19,110 nt of DNA, taken from Pseudomonadales bacterium (lineage in GTDB: Bacteria > Pseudomonadota > Gammaproteobacteria > Pseudomonadales > DT-91). The stretch is from assembly GCA_013215025.1 (NCBI GenBank), contig JABSRR010000032.1:1-19110 (forward strand), given 5' to 3'. How positions within the stretch are numbered: the stretch's first letter is position 1; each line of letters begins with the position of its first letter. Both the position numbers and the translations under genes were made by a program. The notes under the pieces were generated by a model that did not search any database, was not told where the DNA came from, and saw only the letters and a list, made by a program, of their open reading frames with translations. Shown here one piece after another: positions 8,671 through 15,296 of the stretch.

Positions 8671-8686
8671 CTGTATATATAAACAC
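8671..8686. promoter_or_regulatory. SOS-box-like site in the trmA-mfd spacer
   Basis: CTGTATATATAAACAC matches 14 of 16 positions of the SOS consensus CTGTATATATATACAG; the last CAG reads CAC. It lies 82 bases past the trmA stop and about 400 bases before mfd. No promoter is evident beside it, so function is doubtful. Confidence 0.25.
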
Positions 8687-8767
8687 CCGTTTCTGGGATT
8701 TAATCCAAGATTTAATGGTCTTGAGCATCATGATAAAACCGAAGCCTTATTTTGATGCAGACGATGA

Positions 8768-9937
8768 TCATTTAACGTGCGCCACTTTTCGCTGTAATAA
8801 CACACCGGTTTCAATATGGTGGGTATAGGGAAATTGGTCAAAAATTGCAGCAGTTTGGATATGGTGACTGGATGTTAGCTCACTAAGATTGTGAAGTAAG
8901 GTATCTGGGTTGCAAGAAATATATAAAATACGCTCAAAGTTAGCGACTAAAGCCAGTGTTGCAGGGTCTAAGCCTGCACGCGGTGGATCAACCAGCACCG
9001 TACTAAAGTTATAATCTGAAAATTCGATGTCTTGCTCTTTTAACCGTCTGAAAGCTCGCTGGCCCTGCATTGCCTCAGTCACTTCCTCGCTTGATAGCCG
9101 GCAGACTTTAATATTGTCACGCTGATTGACTGCAAAATTATGATGCGCCGCTTTTACCGATGCTTTGCTAACCTCGGTTGCTAATACCTGCTGAAACATG
9201 GGCGCCAGTGCTACGGTAAAGTTGCCGTTACCGCAGTATAGCTCTAATAAATCGCCCTGAGATTCTATCTGCTGCGGCGAAAATTCACGCAACACCGACT
9301 TAGCCCAGCTCAGCATTGACTGATTGATCATGGCATTGGGTTGGGTGAAACCGCCTTCGATTTGGCGGTAATGCAGTTGCTCATTATCGACCGTTAATTG
9401 CTCATCAATATAATCATCACTCAAGACGATTTTTTGTTTACGGCTTCGGCCAATGATTTTGACCCTTGCTGCAGCGCTTGCACTGGCTGATGACTGCACA
9501 AACTGCTGTAACTGCAGCGCTAAGTGGGTGGCTGCCGCTTGCCACGCTTCATCTAATGGTTTGTGATAAATCAGAGTGATCAGATTTTGATTAGTCTGGG
9601 TGGTCATAAATTCAACTTGAAACAACTTATGACGCAGTTGGCTATCAGCCAGTAGGGCAGTGCGCAGTGCTGGCATTAAGGCTTGAATATGCGCATGCGC
9701 AATGGGAAAGCGATCGATGCGAATGGGTACATCATTTCGACCGCGTTCAAACATGGCATAAAAGCTATCATCATGCGAATGCCAAAAACGAAACTCAGCT
9801 CTGCAGCGAAAGCCTTGCTCGCTTGATGCAAAAACCGCCAGTGCATCATCAAAACCGACCTTTGCAAGACGCATTTGCATGTCCTCTTGCTTGGCCTGAA
9901 GAAGTTGCATGTATTGATCGGGTTGAAAAATGTGCAT
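8768..9937 (-). CDS. trmA: tRNA (uracil(54)-C5)-methyltransferase TrmA
   Basis: TrmA uses S-adenosylmethionine to methylate U54 of the tRNA T-loop (ribothymidine), a modification that aids tRNA folding. The 389 residues (E. coli 366) align through their whole length with E. coli TrmA as I know it: RAEFRFWH (46-53), LRHKLFQVEF (101-110), GGFTQPN with Gln199, SAM-binding LLELYCGNGNF (230-240), VDPPRAGLD with Asp317, the nucleophile Cys342 in ILYISCNP, and FDQFPYTHHIETGVLL with the proton-abstracting Glu376. There is no 4Fe-4S cysteine cluster, which separates it from RlmD/RlmC. The extra length is mainly an Ala/Ser-rich insert near 149-157. Start ATG 9937 fits the family N-terminus, although the Shine-Dalgarno is poor. 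It lies 61 bases after ybiB with no clear promoter, so it is likely the last gene of the tus operon. Confidence 0.95.
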   Translation of the reverse strand: MHIFQPDQYMQLLQAKQEDMQMRLAKVGFDDALAVFASSEQGFRCRAEFRFWHSHDDSFYAMFERGRNDVPIRIDRFPIAHAHIQALMPALRTALLADSQLRHKLFQVEFMTTQTNQNLITLIYHKPLDEAWQAAATHLALQLQQFVQSSASASAAARVKIIGRSRKQKIVLSDDYIDEQLTVDNEQLHYRQIEGGFTQPNAMINQSMLSWAKSVLREFSPQQIESQGDLLELYCGNGNFTVALAPMFQQVLATEVSKASVKAAHHNFAVNQRDNIKVCRLSSEEVTEAMQGQRAFRRLKEQDIEFSDYNFSTVLVDPPRAGLDPATLALVANFERILYISCNPDTLLHNLSELTSSHHIQTAAIFDQFPYTHHIETGVLLQRKVAHVK

Positions 9938-9998
9938 GATGGCTGTCTTATGCTGTTATTGAGTCGAGTTGTGCTACGATTTGGATCAAAAGTGGTTG

Positions 9999-11003
9999 TT
10001 AGTTAAACCATTGCCGATCTCGCTGCTGCCATAGCATATGCGCCTTGTGCAGAGCATCGGCCTGACTGGATAAGCGTTGAATTTGCTTCAAACAGATTGC
10101 TAAAGTGCCGATGACAGCTTGCTCACCATAATTATCAGTGACCGAGCCACGGTAGACATTTAGCACATGCTCGGGCGATTGCTCGGCCACAATCGGTTCA
10201 CGTTGTTGCTGCAGCCTTGGCCACTTCTCTTCAAATTGCTGTTGTTGATAGCAACTTTTGACCAAGCAAGTAGCGTCAGCCTTACGTTCGATTTCACCAC
10301 TTTCGCCTTTGAAAACGGTTAATGATGAGTCACCCAATATATGCGCCGCCTGCTGGTGGGTGGCAGCATAGGCCGGGTGGAAAATCGATGAGAAACTATG
10401 GCTGGCTGAAAATGGGTTGATTAAACGGCATAGGGTATGAACAGGTGAGCGCAAACCAAACAGGGGGCGCATATCGATTAATGCCTGTAAGCGCGGGTTT
10501 AAACTCGCAAGGCTGAAGAACGCGAGCCCTCGCGCCGCAATGGCTTGTTCAAGTTCTGAGACGCTGTGCACTATCGGTAAGCCAAGAGATAAAAAAATCT
10601 GCTCGGTATAAAGTCTGCCTTGGGTATGTCCTTGGCTGCCGTGAACAGCGAGCTTGTAGCCTTGCTGTGCTAGAAGCGCTAACACTAATACAAACCATGC
10701 TTGTTGTTTGCGCTTGCCTGCGTAGGATGACCAATCAATATCAATTTGCACAGATCGAGAGTTGGTCTGATGTGTATCAGCAATGATTTCTCGACACGCT
10801 TTGACAAAGCCGGCAATTTCCTCAGGGCTTTCTTCTTTGACACGCAGTAGCATTAAAAATGCACCTAACTGAACATCTTCAACTTCGCCCAAAAGGATTT
10901 GTCGAAATGCAAAATGCGCCTCATCAAAGCTAAGTGAACGACTGCCGGTTTTTCCCTTCCCTAGAATTCGTATGATCGGTGAGAATGCGTTTTCTGCAGA
11001 CAT
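9999..11003 (-). CDS. ybiB: YbiB/TrpD2-type nucleic-acid-binding protein
   Basis: This is a TrpD-fold (glycosyltransferase family 3) protein of the YbiB group. These resemble anthranilate phosphoribosyltransferase but are reported to bind nucleic acid instead; the cellular role is poorly known. The 334 residues (E. coli YbiB 320) show the helical N-terminal domain with ILGKGKTGSRSLSFDEA and LGAFLMLLRVKEESPEEIAGF, then IDWSSYAGKRKQQAW in place of the GTGGD phosphoribosyl-binding loop of true TrpD, VHGSQGHTQGRLYTEQIF, and FGLRSPVHTL matching the VRNSAHTL region of E. coli. Loss of the GTGGD loop argues against tryptophan biosynthesis. ATG 11003 lacks a good ribosome binding site. It lies 13 bases after tusE. 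E. coli ybiB is, as I recall, LexA-controlled; no SOS box is seen in the short gap here. Confidence 0.87.
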   Translation of the reverse strand: MSAENAFSPIIRILGKGKTGSRSLSFDEAHFAFRQILLGEVEDVQLGAFLMLLRVKEESPEEIAGFVKACREIIADTHQTNSRSVQIDIDWSSYAGKRKQQAWFVLVLALLAQQGYKLAVHGSQGHTQGRLYTEQIFLSLGLPIVHSVSELEQAIAARGLAFFSLASLNPRLQALIDMRPLFGLRSPVHTLCRLINPFSASHSFSSIFHPAYAATHQQAAHILGDSSLTVFKGESGEIERKADATCLVKSCYQQQQFEEKWPRLQQQREPIVAEQSPEHVLNVYRGSVTDNYGEQAVIGTLAICLKQIQRLSSQADALHKAHMLWQQRDRQWFN

Positions 11004-11016
11004 CTATGGGGGCCTA

Positions 11017-11334
11017 TTAAATACAGTTGAGAGGTTTCGGTAAGCCTGCAATTTTGCTCACCAATTTAGCCGGGCTGTTAGGAAATAATGAGAGTAAATA
11101 GATGCTGTTACCTTTATCGCTGCCCAAGTTTTGCTTTACCCATTTGACTAAGGGGCGCATTTCGGGCGATATATCAAATTGCTGATAGAATGCCCTTGCT
11201 AGATGTAAAATCACAAAGTGATCGTCTGTTAGAATGATATGTTCATGGGTGGCGATCTGTCTCGCAAGCGCTTCATCCCACAATTTCAGGTCTTGTAAAA
11301 ATCCCTCTTTGTCAAATAAGGTCTGTGAGCTCAT
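11017..11334 (-). CDS. tusE: Sulfur carrier protein TusE
   Basis: TusE accepts persulfide sulfur from TusBCD and hands it to MnmA for 2-thiolation of U34 in tRNA Lys, Glu and Gln. At 105 residues it has the DsrC/TusE fold length. It shows LKLWDEALARQIA and ISPEMRPLVKWV, and the C-terminal KIAGLPKPLNCI with the penultimate catalytic Cys104. True DsrC proteins of dissimilatory sulfur metabolism have a second cysteine 11 residues earlier; here that position is Ser93, which supports a tRNA-thiolation role rather than sulfite reduction. It starts 3 bases after the tusB stop, within the tusD-C-B-E run, so translational coupling is likely. Confidence 0.95.
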   Translation of the reverse strand: MSSQTLFDKEGFLQDLKLWDEALARQIATHEHIILTDDHFVILHLARAFYQQFDISPEMRPLVKWVKQNLGSDKGNSIYLLSLFPNSPAKLVSKIAGLPKPLNCI

Positions 11335-11337
11335 AAC

Positions 11338-11619
11338 TTACCAAGTTAAAACATGCTGAGCAGCAAGGCTCAGTGATACACATTCTTCAATGCTAATTGA
11401 GCGGAAATCAGCCATATTATCTGCGTCGATACCGCGAGCTGAGCAATCTTCATCAATAAAGAGTATTGGCTTAGGCAGTTCAAAGTTGTCTAGCTTTGCA
11501 TGCAGTAAATAACAACCATCACCCATCAGAACTAATTGATCGCTGTTACCGATGCAGGCGAAAGCGTGCGTCATGTCCTGACTAAACGGCGAGCGAGTGA
11601 GAAGGTGAAGCTGCGCCAT
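11338..11619 (-). CDS. tusB: Sulfurtransferase complex subunit TusB
   Basis: TusB (DsrH family) is the small structural subunit of the TusBCD heterohexamer that relays sulfur from TusA to TusE. The 93 residues (E. coli 95) show LHLLTRSPF, a central LVLMGDGCYL segment, DEDCSARGI where E. coli has NEDLIARGL, and the terminal Trp. The ATG at 11619 overlaps the tusC stop by one base (TAATG), which implies translational coupling. Identification leans strongly on gene order as well as these motifs. Confidence 0.92.
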   Translation of the reverse strand: MAQLHLLTRSPFSQDMTHAFACIGNSDQLVLMGDGCYLLHAKLDNFELPKPILFIDEDCSARGIDADNMADFRSISIEECVSLSLAAQHVLTW

Positions 11620-11981
11620 TAGAAATTAAATACCTTGTCGGCTGCTGCTATTTTTAACTGAATGTTGGCTGCGTCGACAAATTCAAGCTGATTCTCTAGG
11701 TCTTTATTGAACATCGATCTGTCTAGCGCGCGCGTTGCAATAGAATGCTTGCAAGCGAAGATATGGTTGATATCAAATAATTCGAAGCTGGACAGTGTTT
11801 TGGCAATGTTTTTCTGACCTTCGGAAACGCGTTGCTGTTGCATCAGTTGAAATACACCATCAGCCATAAATAGCACGCTAACTTGCTGTTCAAATGCCGC
11901 GCTGGCTAGCGCAAGATCTAAGGTTTCACGCGCTAAACTGGATTGGTAGGGTGCTTGGGTGATAATAAAAAGATAATGCAT
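11619..11981 (-). CDS. tusC: Sulfurtransferase complex subunit TusC
   Basis: TusC (DsrF family) is the second subunit of the TusBCD sulfur-relay complex. From ATG 11981 the protein is 120 residues, matching E. coli TusC (119), and begins MHYLFIITQAPYQSS, equivalent to the E. coli N-terminus. Visible motifs are ARETLDLALASAAF, VLFMADGVFQLMQQQ and IFACKHSIATRALD, the last with the conserved cysteine. The open frame continues upstream to 12128, but that stretch lies inside tusD and does not resemble the family, so the short start is chosen. It follows the tusD stop by 10 bases and has no clear Shine-Dalgarno, so it probably relies on coupling to tusD translation. Confidence 0.94.
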   Translation of the reverse strand: MHYLFIITQAPYQSSLARETLDLALASAAFEQQVSVLFMADGVFQLMQQQRVSEGQKNIAKTLSSFELFDINHIFACKHSIATRALDRSMFNKDLENQLEFVDAANIQLKIAAADKVFNF

Positions 11982-11991
11982 AGCGGTGAGA

Positions 11992-12387
11992 CTAGTTAAA
12001 CACAATATGCTGGTCACTGTGATTAACCGCATCGATCCAATCACCCAATCCAGCAAGCTGTAAGCCTGATGCGAGGTTAAATGCTGGCTTATCATATCGA
12101 GAAGCTTCATCAGCATCGATAACGCCACGTTTCATTGCAGAAGCGATACAAACCACGGCCTCGATCTTGTAAGTATCTATCAGGTCCTGCCATGCTTTGG
12201 CTGGGTTTAATTCATCTTGCGCAGATATCGATAAATTGCTGCCAAGCTGAACTGACTCATGGTAGAAAAATAAGCGTTGGATATGGTGCCCAGATTCGAG
12301 TAAGGCGCGACAATAGCTAAATGCGGCGCTGTTAATGGCGCGGCTGAAGGGGCTATGAATCAACATGATGGCAACGGATTTACTCAT
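11992..12387 (-). CDS. tusD: Sulfurtransferase complex subunit TusD
   Basis: TusD (DsrE family) holds the catalytic cysteine of TusBCD and receives sulfur from TusA for the mnm5s2U34 tRNA pathway. In 131 residues (E. coli 128) it shows FSRAINSAAFSYCRALLESGHHIQ, LFFYHESVQLG, and VVCIASAMKRGV, where Cys80 aligns with E. coli Cys78, then SGLQLAGLGDWI near the C-terminus. ATG 12387 is supported because the first residues (SKSVAIMLIHSP) match the family's first beta strand. There is no Shine-Dalgarno before it, and a TATAAT -10 element lies only 7 bases upstream, so the message may be nearly leaderless. It is the first gene of tusD-C-B-E-ybiB(-trmA). Confidence 0.95.
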   Translation of the reverse strand: MSKSVAIMLIHSPFSRAINSAAFSYCRALLESGHHIQRLFFYHESVQLGSNLSISAQDELNPAKAWQDLIDTYKIEAVVCIASAMKRGVIDADEASRYDKPAFNLASGLQLAGLGDWIDAVNHSDQHIVFN

Positions 12388-12394
12388 AGGAGCG

Positions 12395-12423
12395 ATTATA
12401 ACGGGTCTGCAATTAAGCGTCAG
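12395..12423 (-). promoter_or_regulatory. Promoter of the tusDCBE operon
   Basis: On the minus strand, CTGACG (12418-12423, four of six to TTGACA) and a perfect TATAAT (12395-12400) are separated by 17 bases. The predicted transcription start is about 12388, at or within a few bases of the tusD ATG (12387). The -35 lies 9 bases beyond the T-tract of the yccA terminator, so the operon is insulated from yccA. Confidence 0.65.
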
Positions 12424-12432
12424 CAGAAAATA

Positions 12433-12460
12433 AAAAAGCCCGCTATGCAGCGGGCTTTTT
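12433..12460 (-). terminator. Strong intrinsic terminator after yccA (bidirectional form)
   Basis: AAAAAGCCCGCT and AGCGGGCTTTTT form a perfect 12-bp stem with a 4-base loop. On the yccA strand it is followed by a T-rich run (TTTTTTATTTTC). It lies 44 bases after the yccA stop. The A/T flanks let it work in both directions, but only the leftward gene needs it. Confidence 0.92.
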
Positions 12461-12504
12461 ATGGGGCCGTAATAGATGAGGCCGTAATTTTTAGACTTGA
12501 TCGT

Positions 12505-13164
12505 TTAGTCGTCACCCATAACGCCAAGTAAGGCAAGTAAGTTGACGAAAATGTTGTAGATACTCAAGTACAGTGAAACGGTCGCTAAAATATAGTTGCG
12601 CTCACCACCGTGAATAATGCGGCTGGTATCAAACAGAATAAAGCCTGACATTAAGAAAATAATACCTGCCGATAAGGCTAGGCTAACAGCCGGCACGGCA
12701 AAGAAAATATTGGCCAACATGGCAATCAATACCACAATCATACCAACCATTAAAAAGCCGCCCATAAAAGAAAAATCTTTCTTACTAACTAAGGCGTATG
12801 CCGATAGTGATAAGAATACCACTGCAGTTCCACCCAGTGCTTGAGCAATCAGCGCAGGGCCATTCGCAAGCTGCATATAAGCATTAAGCATAGGGCCAAG
12901 ACCAAAGCCAAGTAAACCCGTAAAGGCAAACACCGCAATAATGCCTTTTTCAGAGTTGGCTGTACGCGGGATGACAAACCAGATAATCGCCAGTGCCGCA
13001 ATCGAACAGATCATGCCTGCGCCACGTGGCGCGCCTAGCAGCATTGAGGCTACTGCCATGATGGCACTAAAACCAAGGCTTAGGCTCAATAACATATAGG
13101 TGTTGCGCAGAACTTTGTTGACTTCTAAGCTCTGGCTCGAAGTGATGACGGTATCGTGTTGCAT
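12505..13164 (-). CDS. yccA: Bax inhibitor-1 family membrane protein YccA
   Basis: YccA is a seven-helix inner-membrane protein of the BI-1/TMBIM family. In E. coli it is a slow substrate and modulator of the FtsH protease. Here 219 residues from ATG 13164 equal the E. coli length. The N-terminus has the cytosolic LEVNKVLRNTYMLLSLSLGFSAIMA; successive hydrophobic helices follow, then SFMGGFLMVGMIV, FILFDTSRIIHGG and the closing YLSIYNIFVNLLALLGVMGDD. ATG 13164 is preceded by CTGGAG at 7 bases, which rules out the longer frame to 13209. The gene has its own promoter and terminator and is monocistronic. Its position upstream of tusD is a conserved neighbourhood in pseudomonads as I recall it. 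Confidence 0.94.
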   Translation of the reverse strand: MQHDTVITSSQSLEVNKVLRNTYMLLSLSLGFSAIMAVASMLLGAPRGAGMICSIAALAIIWFVIPRTANSEKGIIAVFAFTGLLGFGLGPMLNAYMQLANGPALIAQALGGTAVVFLSLSAYALVSKKDFSFMGGFLMVGMIVVLIAMLANIFFAVPAVSLALSAGIIFLMSGFILFDTSRIIHGGERNYILATVSLYLSIYNIFVNLLALLGVMGDD

Positions 13165-13200
13165 GGTTAACTCCAGATATAAAAACATCTTTATAAAGCA

Positions 13201-13229
13201 ATAATGCAAAAGCGGGCCAGCGTTTGCAA
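13201..13229 (-). promoter_or_regulatory. Candidate yccA promoter
   Basis: On the minus strand, TTGCAA (13224-13229) and CATTAT (13201-13206) are 17 bases apart, each four of six to consensus. The predicted start at about 13194 gives a leader of roughly 30 bases containing the CTGGAG ribosome binding site. Confidence 0.45.
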
Positions 13230-13331
13230 GTGCTTTAGGTATTGATTTAGAACGATTGTTTATAGCTTATACATTTTAGCAATAACGGCGTCGCAAGCCA
13301 TAGTAAACTTCTTAAACATTGCTTGAGCTGC

Positions 13332-15086
13332 TTAAATACTTAATGCCTGCTGTTGTAAATCGTATATATCTGGATATACGTGTAGATTTTGATCTTGATC
13401 TACCCAGGCTAGCCAATACACTAAATGCACATTGGCATGTCGTTGCATGCTGAGGTGAGTGGTCTTGGGTCTTTCGAGCCATTGTTTGAGCTTTTTCTCT
13501 GGCCAGTTGCGCAAGTGTTGCTGCTGCTGTAAGTGGCTGTAGAGTTGCCAAGGCTTTTGTAATCGCACGCAACCATTGCTTAGTGCGCGAAAATCCCGCT
13601 TAAAAGCATGTCGATTATTGGTATCGTGCAGGATGACCGCATCTTTATTAGTGGTGATAAATTTTATTTGTCCTAATGCATTGTGCTTGCCGGGCGACTG
13701 AATTAATCGCTGCTGCGGTTTTAAGTCACTGAGTGAATCGGGCAGCGGAATTTGATAACGCTGTGCGCCGCGGTATTCATAGGCATATATATGGTTCTCC
13801 TGCAGATAATCCGGGTTTTTTGCTAGCTGTGGCTGAATAGACTCACGCATGATGCGTTTTGGAATACCCCATTCAGGGTTTAACACAATGCGGGTAATCT
13901 GATCGCTGATGAGCGGAGTAGGGTTTTTCTTGCTACCCACGATGACGCGCATTTTTGCTTGATGGTTAATTAACAGCTGGTAGGCAGGAATATTCACCAC
14001 AATATGCTGTTGGTGATCGATGTTATGCGCTTGCTGTCTAAGTTGGGCAAGTGTAAAGCGTATGGCAGTCAGGCTAAAAAACGGCTTTTGCTTTAGTTTT
14101 GACCAGGTATGGTCGCCAATAATGCCGTCAGCCTTTAACTGATGCAGACGTTGAAATTGTTTAACAAGGCCTTGCATGCTCTGATCAAAGCCTTCTAATG
14201 CCGCTTGGCTTGATAAATCGCTGGGAAAGCCATGCATATGCAAAAGGGCTCTAGCCGCTAATACAGCTGTCGATTGATCGCCCAAGCGAAGCGTCTGCGA
14301 GATTTCTGCGTCATCAATCTCAAGTCGGTTTAAGGTGCGTTGATAGGATGCATCCTCGCTATCTAATTGATTAATATAGCGATACAAGTGGCGGCGTAAA
14401 CGGATTAACTGCTGATCGTTATTGATTATCCATCGATGCAGCTGCGAGATGTCTTGTTGATGAATCCATTGCAGTTGCTGCTGCCATTCTGGGTTGTTCG
14501 CGAGTGAAGACGGTTCGTGCTCAAGCACCAAATACCAGGCCAGCAAACGCGCAATCAAGGCGCTATGTTGATCAAGACTTGGCACAAAATCGCCGGTCAG
14601 TTCGGTATCGTAGGCAAAGACAGGCAGCTGTTGATAGGCGGCAAATTCTAAAAATTGCTTATCATTGCCGATAAAGTGTAAAACCTCTTCCATATCCGCC
14701 GCTAAGTGATGATTCTCGTCGTACCAGTTCGCCTTCAATGATGTAGGCATGAGATCAATATCGCGTTGATAGTGGTCAAAGCCGCCAGGCAGCCAACTTT
14801 GCTTAACGCCGTTATAGGCGTCAACATGACTGATTAACAGACAGCTCATAGCGAAGAGAATGCTCAAGCGCTTTAACAAATGGTTTACTGTGCTTTTAAT
14901 ATACCTATACGAGGTAATATGCGAGGTAATAAATGGGGTGGCTATGCTGATAAATAAACGAGCCATGCTCGCGGTTTGATTTGAACATCGGCTTTGAAGT
15001 CTCAGTAATTCTCGCAGTAGTTTTCGCAGCAATGAATTCAGAGAAGGTAGAGAAAGGCAAAATAAGCCAATTAATTTAAGCGTCAT
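13332..15086 (-). CDS. YcbB/LdtD-like murein L,D-transpeptidase
   Basis: This periplasmic enzyme is expected to form 3-3 (mDAP-mDAP) crosslinks in peptidoglycan from tetrapeptide donors. The YkuD catalytic domain ends with ILHDTNNRHAFKRDFRALSNGCVRL; nucleophile Cys506 (counted from 15086) and the HDT...SxGC pattern are of the YcbB type. Before it lie a peptidoglycan-binding-1-like repeat (VKQFQRLHQLKADGIIGDHTWSKL) and an N-terminal scaffold region, the domain order of E. coli LdtD (615 residues). The start is unsettled: ATG 15086 (584 residues, GGTG upstream) gives an odd basic N-terminus. ATG 14966 and TTG 14879 are alternatives, the last placing LLKRLSILFAMSCLLISHVDA as a normal signal peptide. 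The region before the signal peptide contains short direct and inverted repeats and may be leader rather than coding. It is divergent from an M15 peptidase gene. Confidence 0.88.
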   Translation of the reverse strand: MTLKLIGLFCLSLPSLNSLLRKLLRELLRLQSRCSNQTASMARLFISIATPFITSHITSYRYIKSTVNHLLKRLSILFAMSCLLISHVDAYNGVKQSWLPGGFDHYQRDIDLMPTSLKANWYDENHHLAADMEEVLHFIGNDKQFLEFAAYQQLPVFAYDTELTGDFVPSLDQHSALIARLLAWYLVLEHEPSSLANNPEWQQQLQWIHQQDISQLHRWIINNDQQLIRLRRHLYRYINQLDSEDASYQRTLNRLEIDDAEISQTLRLGDQSTAVLAARALLHMHGFPSDLSSQAALEGFDQSMQGLVKQFQRLHQLKADGIIGDHTWSKLKQKPFFSLTAIRFTLAQLRQQAHNIDHQQHIVVNIPAYQLLINHQAKMRVIVGSKKNPTPLISDQITRIVLNPEWGIPKRIMRESIQPQLAKNPDYLQENHIYAYEYRGAQRYQIPLPDSLSDLKPQQRLIQSPGKHNALGQIKFITTNKDAVILHDTNNRHAFKRDFRALSNGCVRLQKPWQLYSHLQQQQHLRNWPEKKLKQWLERPKTTHLSMQRHANVHLVYWLAWVDQDQNLHVYPDIYDLQQQALSI

Positions 15087-15296
15087 GAGTCAACACCGTA
15101 AGCAGTTCATCCTAGTGCCATGGGTATTTTTATTCTGTCGGCTTACATACTGTAGTGCAGGATGACTTCAGCTTCAGGTAATTTTTATCATCCTTTATTG
15201 CGCATTTTACTGTTTTTATAGCATGCGCTTATATGTAACCCCTTGCCGTTATTTGGTCTAAGCTTGTGTAAAGAACAACAAGCAAAGGTGCGGCAC

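Larger units (their letters stand above)
8266..8767. other. AT-rich intergenic region between trmA and mfd
   Basis: This 502-base stretch has no convincing protein gene. Its centre (about 8380-8560) is extremely AT-rich with long A and T runs. It holds two exact TTATNCACA DnaA boxes (8371-8379, 8567-8575), a rightward intrinsic terminator (8570-8595), a perfect TTGACA hexamer (8402-8407), an SOS-box-like site (8671-8686) and a 14-base direct repeat, ATAAAAAAATCAAT, at 8381-8394 and 8611-8624. It must contain the mfd promoter (leftward), for which I find only weak candidates such as TAAAAT with a poor -35, and it takes the 3' end of the trmA transcript, for which no clear terminator is visible. 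The only longer open frame (8640-8828, +) runs into the trmA coding region and looks spurious. Confidence 0.6.

Noticed and set aside
8266..8767. Chromosomal replication origin (oriC)
   Set aside because: Only two exact DnaA boxes, and no dnaA, dnaN, rpmH, mioC or gidA neighbourhood; kept as a DnaA-binding candidate instead.
8640..8828. 62-residue + strand frame in the mfd/trmA spacer
   Set aside because: It overlaps the 3' end of trmA, lacks an SD, and its codons show no coding character; it reads as spacer DNA.
9999..11003. Anthranilate phosphoribosyltransferase (trpD)
   Set aside because: The GTGGD phosphoribosyl-binding loop is absent and no trp genes are nearby; the sequence follows YbiB.
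11017..11334. DsrC of dissimilatory sulfur oxidation or sulfite reduction
   Set aside because: The second conserved cysteine of DsrC is Ser93 here, and no dsrAB-type genes are in the window; TusE fits better.
12018..12128. N-terminal extension of tusC to 169 residues
   Set aside because: It lies wholly inside tusD, and the family length (about 119) and N-terminal motif fit the ATG at 11981.
13165..13209. N-terminal extension of yccA
   Set aside because: The CTGGAG ribosome binding site sits inside this stretch, 7 bases before ATG 13164, and E. coli YccA is also 219 residues.
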